Shown: in pieces, positions 5,644-6,959 of the stretch | Layout of the letters: each line of letters opens with the position of its first letter | Numbering within the stretch: the stretch's first letter is position 1 | Origin: Nitrososphaerota archaeon | Lineage (GTDB): Archaea; Thermoproteota; Nitrososphaeria; Nitrososphaerales; JACQRY01 | Length of the DNA: 6,959 nucleotides | Assembly (NCBI GenBank): GCA_016206275.1 | Contig: JACQRY010000216.1 | Location: 1 to 6,959, forward strand | Reading direction: 5' to 3' | Translations under genes and position numbers: made by a program | Notes under the pieces: model-generated | Seen by the model: the letters and a program-made list of their open reading frames with translations, nothing else | The model's database searches: none | What the model was told of the DNA's origin: nothing

Positions 5644-6126
5644 ATGCTCATCACCGAGGCCAACAAGCTCCTGCGAGAAGGAATAATCATTACCTTCTTC
5701 ACGCCCCAGCTTAGAACGCAGGGTTACAAGGCCAGCAAAGTCAAACATCCGACCCTGAAGACAAAGGGGCTTTCAAAAGACAATATTCTGCACATCTACT
5801 TTGACACGGAAACTGGGTTAGACTATCCTGACGGAGACGAGTGGTTCATAGTAGAATACCTCTTACCCCACAATGTGGACATGCCTGATGCTCTCAAGAA
5901 TCCTGACTTGTTCACCAGCGTCACGGCGGGAAAAGGCGTCCGTCAGTGGAGGCATCGCGAGCTCGTGAGATACAGGCAAGGTAAGGTTAAGCGCCTTGAG
6001 GAAGCTGTCATTTTCATTGACCGCAAGGCATGGGAGCTAAGAGGGATGCTCAAGCAAAGCGGGGTGTTGCCCACGTCTAAAGTAAGGCAAGGGAAGAAGG
6101 GAGTAAGGAAGAGACAGGGCGAATAA
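5644..6126 (+). CDS. Hypothetical protein, 160 residues, basic C-terminal tail
   Basis: I do not recognise a family. ATG 5644 is the first start after the in-frame stop at 5602-5604; there is no strong Shine-Dalgarno. Residues 1-20 contain a short helix and a hydrophobic strand (I-I-I-T-F-F). A middle part (45-75) alternates strand-like and acidic segments: I-L-H-I-Y-F-D-T-E-T-G, D-G-D-E-W-F-I-V-E-Y. A basic helical region follows (R-Q-W-R-H-R-E-L-V-R-Y-R, about 100-111), then A-V-I-F-I-D. The last 15 or so residues are mostly K, R, G and Q (K-V-R-Q-G-K-K-G-V-R-K-R). The basic tail would suit nucleic-acid or ribosome binding, but that is inference. No signal peptide or membrane segment is seen. 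It converges on the ECF-like gene with a 26-base gap. Codon use resembles its neighbours, so it is likely a real gene. Confidence 0.7.
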   Translation: MLITEANKLLREGIIITFFTPQLRTQGYKASKVKHPTLKTKGLSKDNILHIYFDTETGLDYPDGDEWFIVEYLLPHNVDMPDALKNPDLFTSVTAGKGVRQWRHRELVRYRQGKVKRLEEAVIFIDRKAWELRGMLKQSGVLPTSKVRQGKKGVRKRQGE

Positions 6127-6152
6127 GACAGTTTTGCCGAGAGGGTTTGAAC

Positions 6153-6788
6153 CTAGCTTCTCTTCAACTCAGGTTGCCCTGGCCTGCTCAGAAACCATAT
6201 CATCCAAGCTCTATTAGTGATCTGAGGCATTCTCAGTATTGAGAATGTTGGTAGAATGGATAGCAATGTGTGTAATCCGTTATAGATGGCTGTGAGGATG
6301 AGCATGAAAAAGATGAAGTCAGTTTCACCTGTGAGTGTTATTCTTGCAGTGGCTTGTAGCGCATTGGATGCGGTGGTGAAGTAGAATTGGCTGGCGAATA
6401 AGACGCCAACTACAAGGTAGTTGATCGGAGTCATTACAAGAATCCGTATGAAGGCTCCTAATCCTAGGCCAGCGGCCAAGGATATTCCTATCCTACTGCT
6501 CTTCAACGCGTTGGTTATCTTGATTCCAAGCCAAAGTCCTAGGAGTGTGCTTAGCACTGCTGCTAGTTTCATGTATGGACCCGGGGGGAAGGCTGCGCCA
6601 CGAGCCAGCAGAATCAAGAATAGGACGAAGGCTGACATTGTTCCTGTCGCCGGCCCGTAGATCACGAAGGCTAACATAACAGGTATTTCAGCGAAGTCAA
6701 AGGTTAACCATGGCAGGAACGGGAATGTGATCTTGAAGAAGAGCGAGAAGACGAATGCTAGTGCTCCTGTAACTGCTGCAGCGGCGAT
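6153..6788 (-). CDS. ECF-transporter S-component-like membrane protein; start interrupted by an in-frame TAG
   Basis: A small integral membrane protein of about 211 residues, probably the substrate-capturing S subunit of an energy-coupling-factor (vitamin) transporter. The first ATG (6677-6675) would give 174 residues but cuts off the first membrane helix. In-frame sequence 6678-6788 encodes 37 more residues (A-A-A-A-V-T-G-A-L-A-F-V-F-S-L, then L-T-F-D-F-A-E-I-P-V) that match the N-terminal helix and the D-F-x-E-I-P-V signature preceding the G-P-x-x-G turn, here Y-G-P-A-T-G. Later segments include I-R-I-L-V-M-T-P-I-N-Y. About six hydrophobic segments are expected. The ligand is not evident; RibU- or BioY-like substrates are possible. 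No ATG, GTG or TTG lies in 6678-6788, and TAG 6789-6791 stops the frame. No ribosome-binding site precedes ATG 6677. No energising ATPase is in view. Confidence 0.7.
   Translation of the reverse strand: MAAAAVTGALAFVFSLFFKITFPFLPWLTFDFAEIPVMLAFVIYGPATGTMSAFVLFLILLARGAAFPPGPYMKLAAVLSTLLGLWLGIKITNALKSSRIGISLAAGLGLGAFIRILVMTPINYLVVGVLFASQFYFTTASNALQATARITLTGETDFIFFMLILTAIYNGLHTLLSILPTFSILRMPQITNRAWMIWFLSRPGQPELKRS
6228..6247. repeat. Perfect 8-bp inverted repeat with 4-base loop
   Basis: CATTCTCA, loop GTAT, TGAGAATG. It lies inside the 3' part of the ECF-like coding region. An overlapping alternative hairpin (CTGAG/CTCAG, 6222-6236) shares its left arm. No T-run follows on either strand, so it is not an evident terminator and may be chance. 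Confidence 0.3.
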
Positions 6789-6836
6789 CTAACCGCTTCT
6801 TCTACTGCCCGCTGAGCGTTGAGCGCGCTCCTTCAA
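6789..6836 (-). other. In-phase TTG leader ending at TAG, upstream of the ECF S-like gene
   Basis: Reading upstream in the phase of the S-component gene, TAG 6791-6789 is preceded by 15 open codons beginning with TTG 6836-6834 (product L/M-K-E-R-A-Q-R-S-A-G-S-R-R-S-G). GAGGAG lies eight bases before that TTG (6845-6850 on the plus strand). A basic N-terminal segment before the first helix is normal for S components, so TTG 6836 is the natural start, and the TAG looks like a nonsense change, a sequence error, or a readthrough codon. Confidence 0.45.
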
Positions 6837-6958
6837 CCTTTTTTCTCCTCGTCTTCATGGACAGGGAAAAGAAAGATTTGCATATCAGTCATTATAAGAG
6901 TCGATAGCAGTGAGTAATATTTATCTTTTGTTTGAAGATAGATTCGATCTGCCGTATT
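6833..6958 (-). other. Upstream region of the ECF-like gene: promoter, or the end of another gene
   Basis: Two readings compete. As a promoter region: it is A/T-rich, with CTTATAAT at 6891-6898 (minus strand) and a second A/T box near 6916-6924, placed suitably for a transcript leading to TTG 6836. As a gene end: one minus frame is open from the window edge for 41 codons and stops at TGA 6835-6833, overlapping the TTG as TTGA, with a charged end (V-H-E-D-E-E-K-K-G). On the plus strand a frame from GTG 6910 also stays open to the edge (16 codons, beginning V-S-N-I-Y-L-L-F-E-D). The A/T-richness favours the promoter reading. Confidence 0.3.
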
Positions 6959-6959
6959 C

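Noticed and set aside
6138..6158. tRNA T-arm-like GGTTCAAACCC on the minus strand
   Set aside because: The stem pairs only partly, no matching acceptor strand lies about 70 bases upstream, and the site lies at the end of a coding region.
6421..6660. Plus-strand 79-codon frame opposite the ECF-like gene
   Set aside because: Shadow of the minus-strand membrane protein; no ribosome-binding site or motif.
6789..6791. Genome-wide TAG recoding (pyrrolysine) as the explanation for the interrupted ECF-like gene
   Set aside because: TAG ends at least four recognisable genes in this window at natural C-termini, so wholesale recoding is not supported; local readthrough remains possible.
6821..6830. 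GAGCGCGCTC palindrome as an operator
   Set aside because: It lies inside the leader codons after the TTG, is a single copy and short; G/C-rich palindromes of this size arise by chance.
1..6959. Insertion sequence, CRISPR array, defence or prophage module
   Set aside because: No transposase, terminal inverted repeats, spaced direct repeats or phage genes are visible; the named genes are metabolic, tRNA-modification and transport types.

Overview
The window looks like chromosomal DNA from an archaeon. The main reasons are an archaeal/eukaryal-type Elp3, a short DUF1805 (YunC-type) protein, the C-terminus of a luciferase-like flavin/F420 oxidoreductase, TTG starts, TATA-like A/T boxes close upstream of genes, and a T-run after one gene where a hairpin terminator might be expected in bacteria. 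I cannot fix the phylum from sequence alone; a TACK-group archaeon is a guess. There is no rRNA, tRNA, CRISPR array or recognisable mobile element.

Left part (1-2800), all on +: the tail of a luciferase-like oxidoreductase ends at 196. A 330-base stretch follows with two strong ribosome-binding sites but no long gene; it may hold a small cysteine-rich protein, a six-codon leader, or the remains of a frameshifted gene. Then come an MFS permease (527-1741) and, 51 bases on, an alpha/alpha-toroid protein of the prenyltransferase/squalene-cyclase repeat class (1793-2782). These two could be co-transcribed.

Middle (2800-5640): a DUF1805 protein (minus) and Elp3 (plus) diverge from a 79-base spacer. 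Elp3 is complete, with radical SAM and acetyltransferase halves, and should make the cm5U-type modification at tRNA wobble uridine. It abuts tail-to-tail, with no spacer, a glyoxalase II/ETHE1-like metallo-beta-lactamase hydrolase on minus. An unlisted 41-codon frame sits just upstream of that hydrolase gene and could be translationally coupled to it.

Right part (5640-6959): an unrecognised 160-residue protein (plus) faces an ECF-transporter S-component-like membrane protein (minus). The recognisable reading frame of the S component runs 37 codons past its first ATG, up to an in-frame TAG. Beyond that TAG, in the same frame, lies a TTG with a good ribosome-binding site. This interrupted start is the most interesting single observation here. 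The genes look like housekeeping and uptake functions; I do not see a convincing new multi-gene system.
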